From Aralia elata (Eukaryota; Streptophyta; Magnoliopsida; Apiales; Araliaceae): a DNA stretch of 64,000 nucleotides. Below the pieces are notes generated by a model. The model ran no database searches. It was not told the DNA's origin and saw nothing but the letters and a program-made list of their open reading frames with translations. The DNA is taken from positions 33,929,765 to 33,993,764 of the forward strand of contig CM068380.1 in the NCBI GenBank assembly GCA_034770075.1, written 5' to 3'. Below are positions 48,276 to 60,900 of the stretch, in pieces (the stretch's first letter is position 1; each line of letters begins with the position of its first letter). Both the position numbers and the translations under genes were made by a program.

Positions 48276-51200
48276 CTAATAAGAATTTCGTCCTCGAAAT
48301 TTACAGTGCAGTCTATGAAATAAATGTGGGTAGTTATCTTGCATTTTACTCTCGAGCTCCCACGTAGCTTCCTCGATATTCTGATTTCTCCAGATAACCT
48401 TAACCGAAGGTATCTTTTTATTTCGCAAATTTTGTTCTTTCCTATCCACAATTTTAATAGGAACTTCTTTATACGATAAATCCCTCTCGATTTGAATGGG
48501 CTCATAATCGATAACGTGTTTATAATCAGGTTTGTACGGTCGTAACACGGACACATGAAACACGTTATGAATATGTTCTAATTCAGGAGGTAGGGCTACC
48601 TCATAGGCTACCTCACCTATTCTCTTCAATATTTGAAATGGCCCAATAAATCTCGGACTCAATTTGCCCTTCTTGCCGAAACGTATTTTTCCCTTCCACG
48701 GAGATACTTTTAAGAACACGTGACTACCGACTTCAAAATCTTGTAACTTCCTGTGTTGATCAGCATATTTCTTTTCCCGATCCTGTGATACTTGTAATCT
48801 TCTCCGTATAATCCGAACTACCTTTGTGGTTTGTTGTACTATTTCGGTTCCTAGCATTTGCCGTTTCCCCAACCTCGTCCCAACATAAAGGTGTCCTACA
48901 TTTTCTTTCATACGAGGCTTCAAAAGGTGGCATTCCTATGCTGGCATGGTAACTATTGTTATAGGCAAATACTACTAAAGGTAATTGATCTTGCCAACTT
49001 TCCTTGAAATCCATGTTGCGAGTTTTGCAACATGTCCTTTAGTGTTTAAATCGTTCTCTCACTCTGACCGTTTGTTTGTAGTGATAAATTGTGCTTAACC
49101 TCAACTAGGTTCCTAAGTGTTTCTGGAAACTTGTCTAAAAGTTCGGAGTAAATTAGGGATTTTGGTCCAATACTATATAAACAAGGACTCCATGTCTAGA
49201 AATAATTTCATTGATGTACAGTTCGGCTAACTGGTCTAGACTGGAGTTGATTTTGATGATTAAGAAAATGAGCTAACTTGGTAAGACGATCTACAATTTC
49301 CCAAATGGCATTATGACCTTTCGGTGTATTTGGAAGACCTACTACGAAGTCCATGATAATATGCTCCCATTTCCACTCAGGAACTTCTAAGGGTTGTAAT
49401 AATCCACTTGGTTTCTGATGTTCAGCTTTAACCCTTTGACACGTTAAACATTTGCTTACCCATTCCGCTACTTCTCTCTTCATGTTAGACCACCAAAAAC
49501 GTTGGCTCAGGTCTTTATACATTTTTGTACTCCCTGGATGTACAGTGAATTTAGAATTATGGGCTTCATTCAGTATTTCGTCTTTTAACTCTTGTACTGA
49601 AGGTACCCAAATTCTATTTTCGTATCTTAGTACTCCACCTTTATCCACCCTAAACTTAACATTCTTTTTATGAGTCATTTCTGCCTTATACTTCTGATAT
49701 TCTGCATCAGTCTTCTGTAATTCTTTGACTTTGTCCAATAAAGTCGAATTACTCTCGATGACAAATAACTTCTGGGTAGAGTTAACTGGAACTCTCACCT
49801 CAATCTCAAGTTTGTCAAACTCTTTTATCAGTACCTCGTTATTAGTCATCACATTCAATTTCTCCTGGTTCTTCCTACTTAATGCGTCTGCTACGACGTT
49901 GGCTTTCCTTGGATGATACAAGATCTCACAATCAAAATCTTTTATCAATTCTAGCCATCTCTTCTGTCTCATGTTTAACTCCTTCTGAGTGAAAATATAT
50001 ACGTTAGACTTTTGTGATCTGTGTATATCTCACACTTCTCCCCGTACAAGTAATGCCTCCAAATTTTCAAGGCGAATACTACGGCGGCTAACTCAAGATC
50101 ATGCGTAGGATACCTCTTCTCATAATCTTTGAGTTGTCTTAATGCATATGCAATCACCTTCCCATGTTGCATTAACACACATCCTAATCCCTTGTGTGAT
50201 GCATCACTATAAACAACGAGGCCTCCTGTATCATCTGGTAAAGATAACACTGGTGCCATACTTAATCGCTTCTTCAACTCTTGGAAGCTTTCTTCAGATT
50301 TGTCTATCCAGACGTACTTTTACCGTCTTTTGAGTCAAATTGGTTAGCGGGGTCGCTCTCTTTGAAAAATCTTGTATAAAACGCCGATAATACCCTGCTA
50401 AACAGAGAAAACTTCTTACTTCTGTTGGAGTTGTTGGTTGTTCCCAATTCACAACCGCTTCTATCTTGGATGGATCTACCACTATTCCATTCTTATCAAT
50501 TACATGACCTAAGAATTGGACTCGTTCCAACCAGAATTCACATTTGGAAAACTTTGCATAAAGTTGTTCCTTGCGTAATATCTCCAATACGCTTCTTAAG
50601 TGTTCAGCATGCTCCTCTTTTGTTCTCGAGTATACTAAAATATCATCGATGAACACTACGACAAATTTGTCCAAGCATGGTTTAAACACTCGGTTCATCA
50701 AGTCCATGAATGCTGCCGGCGCATTTGTTAATCCAAAAGACATCACAAGAAACTCATAATGTCCGTAGCGTGTCCTAAACGCTGTCTTCGGCACATCTTC
50801 TTTTCTTACCTTTAATTGATGATAACCCGATCGTAAGTCGATCTTCGAAAAGTATTCGGCCCCTTTCAACTGGTCAAACAAATCATCAATTCGTGGTAAA
50901 GGATATTTGTTCTTTATTATTAACTTCTTTAATTCTCTATAATCAATACACAACCTTAATGTTCCATCCTTCTTCTTTACAAACAACATCGGTGCTCCCC
51001 AAGGTGAAACACTTGGTTGTATGTACTTTTTGTCTAAGAGTTCTTGTAACTACACAAGTAACTCCTTCAACTCTACAGGTGCCCTTATGTACGGTGCCTT
51101 GGAAACTGGTGCCGTACCCGGCGCTAGATCAATAACAAATTCGATCTCCCTGTCCGGAGGTAAACCGGGTAAGTCATCTGGAAATACATCCGGAAATTCT

Positions 51201-51484
51201 CTATCTCAGGTATTTTTTCTAGTTTTACTCCTTCTTTTCGAGTATCTACTATATATGCCAAATAGCCTGTACAACCCTTCCTAAGCAATCTCTCTGCCTG
51301 CATTACTGTCAAACATCGAGATCGTTTAGGGGAACAACCACCGTTGAACCCCACCTTTGACTTCGACACCGTCAATAGGTTTACACGCTTTCGATGGTAG
51401 TCAATCATTGTATTATGATTAACCCAACCTATCCCTGCCTAAGATTATATCGAATTCCCCTAGCTGCATAGGAATGAGGTTCAT
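48276..51484 (-). pseudogene. pol: Element B copy 2 pol remnant, gag missing
   Basis: Same content and most of the same lesions as copy 1, with fewer frameshifts: RT is continuous at 50989-50294, RNase H at 50277-49975, and the integrase C-terminus plus chromodomain at 48923-48276. Shared defects are the absent gag and protease DSG, an in-frame stop before RT, and the broken integrase core near 49020-49210. Copy-specific changes are mostly single-base length changes in homopolymers, such as aacccaacc near 51421. Confidence 0.88.
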
Positions 51485-51869
51485 AAGAAACTTCTGTCTC
51501 TTAATTTCTATATTATAATTTCTATATGGTTTTACCGGGAATTATCTCTTTATTAGCAATTTTTTACGTTTACAAGGTATATCTAAATTTATTAACTGTT
51601 GGGTTTACTACTCTATTTTCTGCCTCTACTAATGTCTATGCTCTTCCTTCAAGCGGCGTTAAGTTATATAAGTAAGAAAATTAGTATAATTACAAGTATG
51701 GAATGCACATAATGTTCAAACATAATTTGTATATTCATACAGAAGGTTTACATATTCGGCTAGTAGTTTATATAAGTACTACTAGCATTCCCAAACCAGT
51801 TTTGCAAAAACTTGGGTAAAGTAGTTTAGATACTACTATTTACATACACACTTTAGTGACCAGATTTAT

Positions 51870-52445
51870 CTAAAGCTTAATCTTACGATACTCATCACAC
51901 AACATACTTGATACCACCCACCTATTAATGTCGTATCCAGTCTTTCCATTCTCTACGGGATAATCCGCTACTCGCTTATCCAGATCCACAAGTGTTTCAC
52001 GAAATTCTTTATTAGTCATATCAAGCCTTGCTTGGATTTGATATCTTTCTCTTTCCTTTCTTGACAACAGTGCCTGAAGTCGGATATTCAATCGTCCTTC
52101 ATTCTCCAACCTTTCTTCCACATATGATACCCTATTGTTCAAGGTATGTATTTCTATCTGGGCTTGTTCTAGTAGGTTTTCCTCCTCTGGGTTTCCTTCT
52201 TCTAATTCTTCTACAAATTGATTTTGAACTTCTGATATATCCCTCCATATTATTGGTTCTTCCTCATCTTCTCCTTCGTCTATAATCTGAACCTCTGTAG
52301 CGTCCTCATTAGGTTCTGTCGCCTCGGCGTCATGGAATTCCAAGTTATTTTGAACTTCTTGTCCTTCAGGATCACTGTCCTGCTCAAGCTCTATCACCTG
52401 TGAACCTATCTCCCTTGAACTATCTTCCCAATCTGGGTCTGCCAT
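51870..52445 (-). CDS. Element B copy 2 aORF
   Basis: Same 191-residue product as copy 1, starting MADPDWEDSS at 52445 after TGTAGG. Acidic N-terminus, then coiled coil. The copies are too recent for their identity to show selection. The preceding leader (52446-52600) ends in the same TTTTGTAG acceptor-like sequence. Confidence 0.65.
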   Translation of the reverse strand: MADPDWEDSSREIGSQVIELEQDSDPEGQEVQNNLEFHDAEATEPNEDATEVQIIDEGEDEEEPIIWRDISEVQNQFVEELEEGNPEEENLLEQAQIEIHTLNNRVSYVEERLENEGRLNIRLQALLSRKERERYQIQARLDMTNKEFRETLVDLDKRVADYPVENGKTGYDINRWVVSSMLCDEYRKIKL

Positions 52446-52600
52446 CCTACAAAAGAATTTTACTTGTTTAGCATTATGATGAAGCAAGTTTACACAAAAT
52501 ATAAGGCTTTTAAGGTTATCTTATGTGTATTAAGTATTTTACGGACTCAAAAGATTATATCCTAAGGTATTTCCCAACTACCTTAGAGCTATAATCTACA

Positions 52601-52612
52601 GCTCTGATACCA
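52601..52612 (-). promoter_or_regulatory. Element B copy 2 PBS (tRNA-iMet)
   Basis: Minus strand TGGTATCAGAGC, three bases from LTR 3. Confidence 0.88.
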
Positions 52613-52615
52613 TCT

Positions 52616-55600
52616 TGTGACGCCCCCAAATCTCTACACTCCCCTGTAGCAGATCTGGTGCTCACGTGGAACTATACAACTATAAATATTCAATAAAATA
52701 TGACTTCTATCTATCCAAGGTTCACAGTATCCCATAACAGATAATAATTCTCGTCAGAACGTTATCCGTGTTTGGATACCCTCACTTGGATGTACGGATT
52801 CATATCTTGTGGATATCTCTTTCATATCAATATTCCCTATCTATCTGACATTCACAGTATTAATGATAAGATTATCCATAGAACTGAGGGGCGCATTCCG
52901 GTAAAGATGGCACCTCACCGGCGCTCATTAAGTGTAACCCCAGAGCTTATAGGACTCTCAACATCATTTAAATACCCTCATTCAGATGTATAGTTCGTAT
53001 AGACACTGTATTTAACTTAGTACAACTATTCTAAAGAATTTAAAGATCAGAGTATAACGCATTCTATAACATCAAGGATCATAATATATTACATAACATT
53101 TTGTTCGGTTACATCATTCGTTATACTAAGTTATTACAACAACAAGTCTGTAAAAAGGTTTACAATATTCAATAACAGAAATAAAATTTAATAGTTATGA
53201 CTTTTCCTCTTTTTGGTCCCAAACGTGCAAGGGATATCATCTAAAGCTGCAAAAGAAGATTATGCGCAAGAATGAGCTACAAATGCTCAGCAAGTTCATT
53301 TGAATATGTAAACACCATGTGTTTGATTTGAAAGATGTCAATGATGTATAATTGATACTGAGGGTTCTGTACCGGAACCATATATTTCAAATTGTCCTGT
53401 CAGTCCTCAATGACTTAGAACCTCTTTGAGTTCGGATATCTGGTAGGTGATCAGCCTCACCAATATCCTAGGAGTATGCATATCATCCTACCACATTTTT
53501 GGTCAATTTAAGTTAATTGCCAATATTGGTCAATTCATTGAATTGCCAATTTAAACCTTATCTGAAGGTTTGTCGGACCACCTTCCATCTACGGTGTCCC
53601 TATTACTCAGTATAGATGTCGTACCAAAACAATTTGGTTTGACTCAACAATTTTAAGCTCAAACAATCAATAAATGATTTCATTTCTTAAGTTATGCTGA
53701 ACAAGTAGCAATAACTTCACAATAATTGATAGCAAGACATAAATGAATTGCTTAATATAAATTGAGAAAAAGTTAGGACACTTGCCTTAGCGTAGCTCAC
53801 TATAATTTAATTCAATCGGTCAACGCACGTAGTCTACGTATACCAATAATAAGCGTTAGCACGTATATAAACATGTAACACGCTAATCTAAACAAGTTTC
53901 ATTAAGGTTCGACGTTGATTCGGTATCTCGGTCGCGTCCTTAATGGCTAAAGACATAAATTGTTCGAATAAACTTCATTTGGAAGTCGAATTATTAGTCG
54001 AAATAATTTAATTATTATTTCTAACATTTTTAGAAGCTTGGTATTATTTTTAAATAATTTTCAGAAGCTTGGAAGTATTTTTAAATAATTTTACAAGCTT
54101 AGGAATATTTTTAAATGATTTAATTATCATTTAGAATAATTTTAAAACATTTAATATGTTATTTAAATAATTTATTTATCATTTAGAATATTTTTAGATA
54201 TTTAAAATATTATTTAAATGATTTATTTATCATTTATAATATTTTTAGAAAGATAGAATATTATTTAAATGATTTAATTTATCATTAATAATATTTTTAG
54301 ACTTTACTTTTTCATTAAAATAATTTATTTATTACTTATAATAATTTTCAAAATTTAATTTAATATTTAAATGATTTAATTATCATTTAAAATAATTTTT
54401 AAATACTTAATATATTATTTAAATGATTTATTTATCATTAATAATATTTAAATATTTAATATTTTATTTAATTATTATATATAATAATTTTATTTACCTT
54501 AATATCATTTTTAAATAATTAATATAATTATTTAATAATTTAATATCATTTTTAAATAATTAAAACATTTATTAAATGATTTATCATAATTATTAATTAT
54601 TATTTAATTAAATTAAATAATATTTCAGAAAATAGAAAAATATTAAAAATAAATTTTTATAATTTAAAAATGAATTTTCGGATTTATTTATTAATTATTT
54701 ATATTTATTTATTATTTTATAATTTATTAAATAATTTTTATTTTATTTTTATTAAAAATCCGTCGCTAAAGGGCTTTAGCGACGGTCTGCTTATTTCTTT
54801 AGTTTTCTGGGTTTGGGATGAGTTTCGTCGCTAAAGGTGTTCTTCATTGAAGAACACTTGGTCAATGCTGGACAGCCTACTTTGGCCTTAATTTAATCCG
54901 TGTTGGTTTATTGTTTGTTTAATTTTCTTGTTTGTAGTTATAGTATTCATGGCAGACTACAACGACATATCAAAACATAGATTAAACTACATCAATTGAT
55001 GCTCTAAATATATGGTCAAACTATAGGAGACCAACTGTTCTTATGAATTTCTGGGTTACCCAGAAATTCATAAGTCAGTTGCGGTCAAGGCACTTTGACT
55101 AAAATTTCCGGCTTGATCGATTACTCTTTATGTGTTTTTATGATATGAAGTTGTTCTCTATATGGCATACTACAAATATAAGCAATTAAATCACCAAAAA
55201 CACATCATCTTGGTCGATTCTGGGTTGCTTCAATATCTGACATAACTTGTCAGAACTTTCTGGGTTGCCCAGAAAATGCATAATCCGATAACGGTCAAGG
55301 CACTTTTGACCGATCATAGCTTTCATCCTATACTTTTGTTTGCTTTGATACACGTCGGGCTTTAAAGACCACATATCAGGCTACACATACATATATTAAA
55401 ACAGACCAAACACATAATCTAAGTCGATCAAACCGCCTGACAAAGTCGCCTGTCAGACAGTTTTGACTGTTCTTGACAGTTTTGATTTTTCATCAAATTC
55501 GACCATTTAAATGTTATGAAACCATGATTAACCAACCCAGATCACTTATTAACATATTATAACACATATCTAAACATCTAAAACATAAAATCACTAACAA

Positions 55601-56657
55601 CTTAAAGATCTAGCATCCAAAATTGATTTAATACCTTTCTAAGTGGATTTTTGATTTCTGGCTGTTGGTTCTGACCTTGTGGTTGCTAGGGCTTGATATG
55701 GTATGTCTTATATGTGTTTAAGCTTCAAAATTTTCGTGGCCAACTGATCAGATTGCTCTCCTACTTATAGAATTGGCCAATTAGGGTTTCTTAGGTCATT
55801 TTCCAAACTTTGCCTCCAAAAATATCCTACCCTAGGGACTTGTGCTGCTATTTTCTGATCTTAATGACCTACTTGAGCTGGAAACTTTGATCAAATATCT
55901 GATTTGTGTTCTTATCCCATTTTGATTGATTTAAAATTTGATTTTTGATTTATTTACTTACTAATTAAACCTAGATTCTTGCTAATCATGATTAGGATGT
56001 TAATTTAAGTTTAGTAATACCTTAATTAATGTTATATATCATAATTAAGGTTTTACATTTCATAAATTAGGGTTATTGAACCAAATTAGGGTTTTAGGGT
56101 TCCGAATTAGGGTTTAGGGTTTTCAATCCTATAATTAGGGTTTTAATCTTTCGTCTAGGGTTTAATTTAACCTCAGTAATTCATAATTAATATCATGATT
56201 CATTATTTAGAATCTAAGTATATCAATTAAAATTCTTATACAATAATTAGGGTTTTGATTAAACAATTCGGACAAATTTTATCAATTAGGGTTTTGAAAT
56301 TTAGGGTTTCTATTTCCGTTTAACATTTTAAACCCTATTTAACTTATTTTAAAATTTTATCATTTAATATAATATTATATTAATGTCGAAGCACGACAAA
56401 GCACTTCGTCAATTCCAAGTACGACACAGCAGCTTACAAAACTAATTTACCGTAACGCTTCTTGGTGAATTCGCCGGAAGCACGACAAATCATTTTGTCC
56501 GATTAAGCACGACACAGCTACTTGGCGAAAAAATTTTTATTTGACCCAATTGTTTAATAATATACATAACCATATAATACAAAGTCATATCATGAAATTT
56601 CATTTATTAAACACATAGTTTATATTTATAAATCTTATTCGGGTTCGGAATATTACA
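52616..56657 (-). mobile_element. Element B LTR 3 (5' outer)
   Basis: 4.04 kb, same content as LTR 1; a short gap near 54710 (ttaatattta missing) and agattatgcg near 53260 distinguish it. It ends ggaatattaca followed by TSD aaacc. Confidence 0.94.
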
Positions 56658-56662
56658 AAACC

Positions 56663-56892
56663 TGTGGCATACTGCTGTAAATGCGCCACTGTGTGTCCTA
56701 TCCATCAATAGCCTTTCCCCCAAGACAAAAGTGGGGAATCCTAACCTTTTATCCCTAAAGTCCACAAAATTTGGGGTTTAACTGCTACCCCCAGCACAAA
56801 TACAAATATAAAGTTTCACGAGACAAACATGTCTATAACCTAGCAAAAGTGGGACCTATGGTACCCAAAACAAGACAACCATCCATAACATA
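56663..56892 (-). other. Element A aORF-proximal spacer
   Basis: Non-coding, resuming A after B's right TSD. It contains tgtggcatact, matching C's spacer near 21863. No other feature seen. Confidence 0.65.
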
Positions 56893-57723
56893 TCACTGCA
56901 CATCGTGCCGGATCCGAGCCTGCTGACCAGAGAATGCTCCATCCCCTACCCTGCGACGAACAGAGCGACTAGACTCCCCTACCTCAGTCCGGGGTCTCCT
57001 GTAGGCTGCATCTAGAGCATGTCCTAGGGTCTCTATCCTCACAGCTCTGGCCTCCAACTGGTCCTCCAGCTGATCAACCCTCCTGGCCTCCCTGACCCAA
57101 GCCTCCCTGACATGCATCCTCGCAGATACCTCCAGCCCAGCCTCAAACCTCATGGCCTCCTGCTTCGCCTTCAGGTGGGTGATCTGCAGATCCCTCTGCT
57201 CCAGCCTCTCTCTCAACTCAGCATTTCGGGCCACTAGCTGATGTAGCAGTGGTCCGATCTGCTGCGCTGAGGACTCGTAGCCCTGTAGCTGTGCCTTCGC
57301 CACTCCCAAGTCATGCTCAAGCTGATAGGCCAGGTCTCTATACTGGTCCTCTCGGATCTGGTGGGTCTGATTCTGCTCCTCCAAATGAGCTATCCGATCC
57401 TCCAGCTCCTCATTCCTGCTGGTCAGTCCCTCTATAATATCGTCGGCAGTGGACCCCATGCCATCCACGTAAGCAGGTGGCTCCTCTCCCTGGGTCTCGG
57501 GGTCCACCTCCTCAGCATCAGGGTCCTGACTACCGGACCTCATCACCCTACCTACCACTGGCTCTGGTAGCTCCCTCTGGTAGTCCTCCTCTGGCTCGGA
57601 CTCATACTGAGGTACTCCTGGGGCAACAGGTGCATAGCCCACTAACTGCTCGGTAACCACATGTATATCTGTGAATACCTCCTCCTCATGTCGGGCTCCA
57701 CTGGCCTCCCCTACGGCAGCCAT
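56893..57723 (-). CDS. Element A aORF: acidic/coiled-coil/basic protein
   Basis: An open frame of 276 codons from ATG 57723 (MAAVGEASGARHEEE) between PBS and gag. I preferred this start to the upstream in-frame ATG (57738) because B and C share it. The N-terminus is acidic (DPDAEEVDPETQGEEPPAY). DGMGSTADDIIEGLTSRNEE opens a long coiled coil (EELEDRIAHLEEQNQTHQ), which matches C's copy closely through REDQYRDLAYQ. More heptad-like sequence follows, then a basic end (ESSRSVRRRVGDG). No transmembrane segment, signal peptide or known enzyme motif. The strong match to C while the spacers differ suggests constraint on the protein. Its order in the element suggests production independent of Gag-Pol. 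Confidence 0.78.
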   Translation of the reverse strand: MAAVGEASGARHEEEVFTDIHVVTEQLVGYAPVAPGVPQYESEPEEDYQRELPEPVVGRVMRSGSQDPDAEEVDPETQGEEPPAYVDGMGSTADDIIEGLTSRNEELEDRIAHLEEQNQTHQIREDQYRDLAYQLEHDLGVAKAQLQGYESSAQQIGPLLHQLVARNAELRERLEQRDLQITHLKAKQEAMRFEAGLEVSARMHVREAWVREARRVDQLEDQLEARAVRIETLGHALDAAYRRPRTEVGESSRSVRRRVGDGAFSGQQARIRHDVQ

Positions 57724-57940
57724 CCTACAAACACACAAAAACTAACATTAGTACAGCAATAAAATATATTCATTGAAGAAATGAAGTTATATTTCATTGG
57801 GTACTACTCGACTCGATGAATTCCCCAATTCATCAAAACCACATATAATAAATCTCCTCGATTTATCTCCTAACACTCAATACGAGTTTAGTATGAAGGT
57901 TATAACCTAGGTTTCGCGATCCTAAAGTTTATAACCTACA
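57724..57940 (-). promoter_or_regulatory. Element A leader with splice-acceptor-like end
   Basis: The minus strand ends TTTTTGTGTGTTTGTAG, then GATG: a strong 3' splice-site match with AG at 57726-57725. A TACTAAT branch-point-like site lies at 57754-57748, about 25 bases upstream. AG/GTTATA donor-like sites lie near the PBS. Confidence 0.55.
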
Positions 57941-57952
57941 GCTCTGATACCA
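57941..57952 (-). promoter_or_regulatory. Element A primer-binding site (tRNA-iMet)
   Basis: Minus strand TGGTATCAGAGC, three bases from the 5' LTR. Confidence 0.9.
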
Positions 57953-57955
57953 ACC

Positions 57956-60900
57956 TGTGACGCCCCCAAATTCGGGTCTCCAAATACCCGGATCCGGTCA
58001 TCACGATCCAACACAAACATCCACCTATAACAACATATGGTATCTAAAACGCGGAATAAAATAAACATACGTTGTTCATTACAAGGTGTTACTAGTCCCA
58101 GAATACGAATAACCTTAAACACATACACAATCCATACCCTAAATGAATGTCAGGGTTTAAATTACATTAACAGTAATTAACTACACATAAATTTAAAATC
58201 TGCTACATGAAGTCTATCACTTCATCTTTTCTTTCCCTTTGTTATTCCCTGACGTCTCGGGTTTAGCTGCAATGAAGTCATGATATAGCAAGAATGAGCA
58301 ACGAGTTTGCCCAGCAAATTTAAAGTACAACAATAAGGATATATCATGATAAAGAGATATTAAAGGAATTTTCAACAATAGAAAAATCAGAAGCAAGAAC
58401 AATATTTGCTTTTAGAACAATTGATAGTCAAATAGACTTTGAACGATAACTTCCAAAGGAGTCAATAGCTGGTTGACCCTCTGGTTACTGGCTATAGAAT
58501 AACGTACTTGAGGGGATCAGCCTCGCGTACCCTATGTATATGCATAACATTTAATTCTGCTATTTGTACCTTATATACGGTACGTGGGGTACTCCCCTAT
58601 AAATAAAGGGGTGTTTATTTAGTCTAAGAATCCTTACCACTGATTGGTTCGGATAGCTTTTATGAATTCTTACATACGTGCCTGACCGAGACAAGGGTTC
58701 AGACTTAATCATGAGTAGTTCATGAGTTTCAGAACTTAAATAATCATACGAATTCAAATGCACAAGTGCGAATGCCAATAAATACACAGATGTGGAATAA
58801 TTTTAAAATAATTAATCCACTTAAAGCATGCTTGGAAATAAGATTCAAGTTTAAAGAATAACTTGCAATAATATATACCCTTTTTGCACGAATAAAAAAT
58901 AATGTATAAAGTTTAGAACTTGTTCATTGTGAAGGTTGAGCAGGATAGGACTTGCATTCAATATACTGAAAGAATGAATTAGGGAACTTGCAATAATGTA
59001 GAAGTTTTAGGGTTAGGAACTTGCCTGCTTTCTCAGCTACAGATAAGATTTAGCTTTAATTATTTGATCTTGGATAACCTATCAGGTGGTAGAGTTGGTC
59101 TATCCATTAGCATTGCGTAACTATATTCACTTATGCTATTTATTTAGCAGATACACAATTCACCGAATGCATTTAATTACTACCTAGCCATCAGCTAAAC
59201 AGAATTTAATTTAATGGCCTCTAGCTATTATTTAAAATAGACAATAGTTAATCATGGTTACTTATCATTTGAGTACCCTTCTAAAGGTGGGTTAACATTT
59301 CTTATTTATTAGTTACAAAATACTTAATAAATTTTAACATGATTTGATAACAACTAAACAGTAGTTGATCTTTTACTTAATCTTTATTTACTTAATTACT
59401 ATTTACCTTAGGGTAATTGCGTAATTATTACACTTGTTCCTTATTCAACATTGATTTAATACTTGATGTAGTAATAATCCTTAAGTGTTTATTATCATTA
59501 TTTATTAAGGACCAAGAATAAATAATTAACTTAATAATTTCCCTCATACTTAATCATTATTTCATTAATGATTAAGTAATTATTATCTTTATTTATTAAT
59601 AACTTTAGTTATACTTAATTATGATTATTATTAAATAATAATCAAATATTTATCACCTTTATTTATTATTAATAATAAATAATTATTTCATTAATTTTAT
59701 TCAGACTTAATTATTATTATTATTAAATAATATTTATTATCTTTATTTATTATTTATTATGAAAATAGTAATTAATTATGTTATTAATTGTTTTCATACT
59801 TAATTATTATTTCATATTAATTAAACAGTAATTAAATAATAAATAATTATTTTATTAATTATATTAATTCAAATAATTCCCAATAATCCAGCTAATAGTA
59901 TTGCATTAGATTATTAGATAGTAGTTTTATAGTAAACCATTAGGCTTCATAATGCCAACAACAGGCTGCTGCTGGGTCCTGCAGCACCGAGCTGCCTGTG
60001 GTGCTACCACTGTCCGGGCGTGCATGTTGGGCACCACACGCACGAACCACAACACAGACTCGTCACAAAAGGCCTTGTGCTAACAACTAAGAAGCATGAC
60101 CATATGGTAACCTGAACCCATAGTAGTTTTTAAACAAACACAAAAAAAAACTTAACAAACTTATGGTTCTCTTGGGCATTTCATCAAACAGTTGGTACAC
60201 ACTAAGACTCGACGCTGCTTTAATTAATACCCACGAAAATAATGTCCGAACCGCACGGTTCTTCCTTACACAGATTTCCCAAATTTTAGCAGAGTCAAAA
60301 CAGAGGAAACATACTACCCAATACCATTAATATTCCAATTCCAGATTTCTTAACCAAAATAAACCAATACAATACAATGGTAAATTTGTAAACCCAAGCA
60401 AGAACAACACAATATAACCAAAACAACCATTACTATCACAGTTGGCAACACAAATCCATGTTCATAAAAAAAATTTATACAACCCTAAAGAACTATCACA
60501 GTCGCTCACTGATATACCTTAGGTCCGATCGAATCGCCGTTCTTCTCCTCCTTCCACAGTACAAGACCCAGCTGGACATTCCCCAATTAATTCCCCTGGT
60601 TTCCTCTCTCTGATTAAATTCTGAACCCTCCCAAATTTCTTTCTAATTTGAGTCTCACAAAGCAAAGGGGAATCGGCAGCCTTGGGGGTCAATTTATAGG
60701 AAAATCTTTACCCAAAATGGCTGGGTATTACCTCAGTTGGCCGGTCAAGGACCGTCGGTAGGAAGGGGACAGCGACGGTGACTCGCCGGCTGGCCTTTGA
60801 GCCGCGTGCCTCGCCGGTCACTTCGCCGAAAACTTGGGACCTTTGGTCCTTGCCGCGTTTGCTCGGTCGCCCGTGACAACTCTGCTCCGACCACTGGTCT

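Larger units (their letters stand above)
35797..56657 (-). mobile_element. Element B: LTR-int-LTR-int-LTR Gypsy composite
   Basis: Three LTRs (35797-39856, 44214-48265, 52616-56657) alternate with two internal regions (39857-44213, 48266-52615). Only the outermost ends are flanked by a TSD, aaacc at 35792-35796 and 56658-56662. LTRs and internals are near-identical, differing by scattered SNPs and mostly 1-2 base indels. Both internals share the same gag deletion and most pol lesions. This is what LTR-LTR unequal recombination gives; an assembly error must also be considered. Confidence 0.93.

Noticed and set aside
35797..56657. CRISPR-like or segmental gene array from long direct repeats
   Set aside because: Repeats are 4-kb LTRs with PBS, PPT and TSD.
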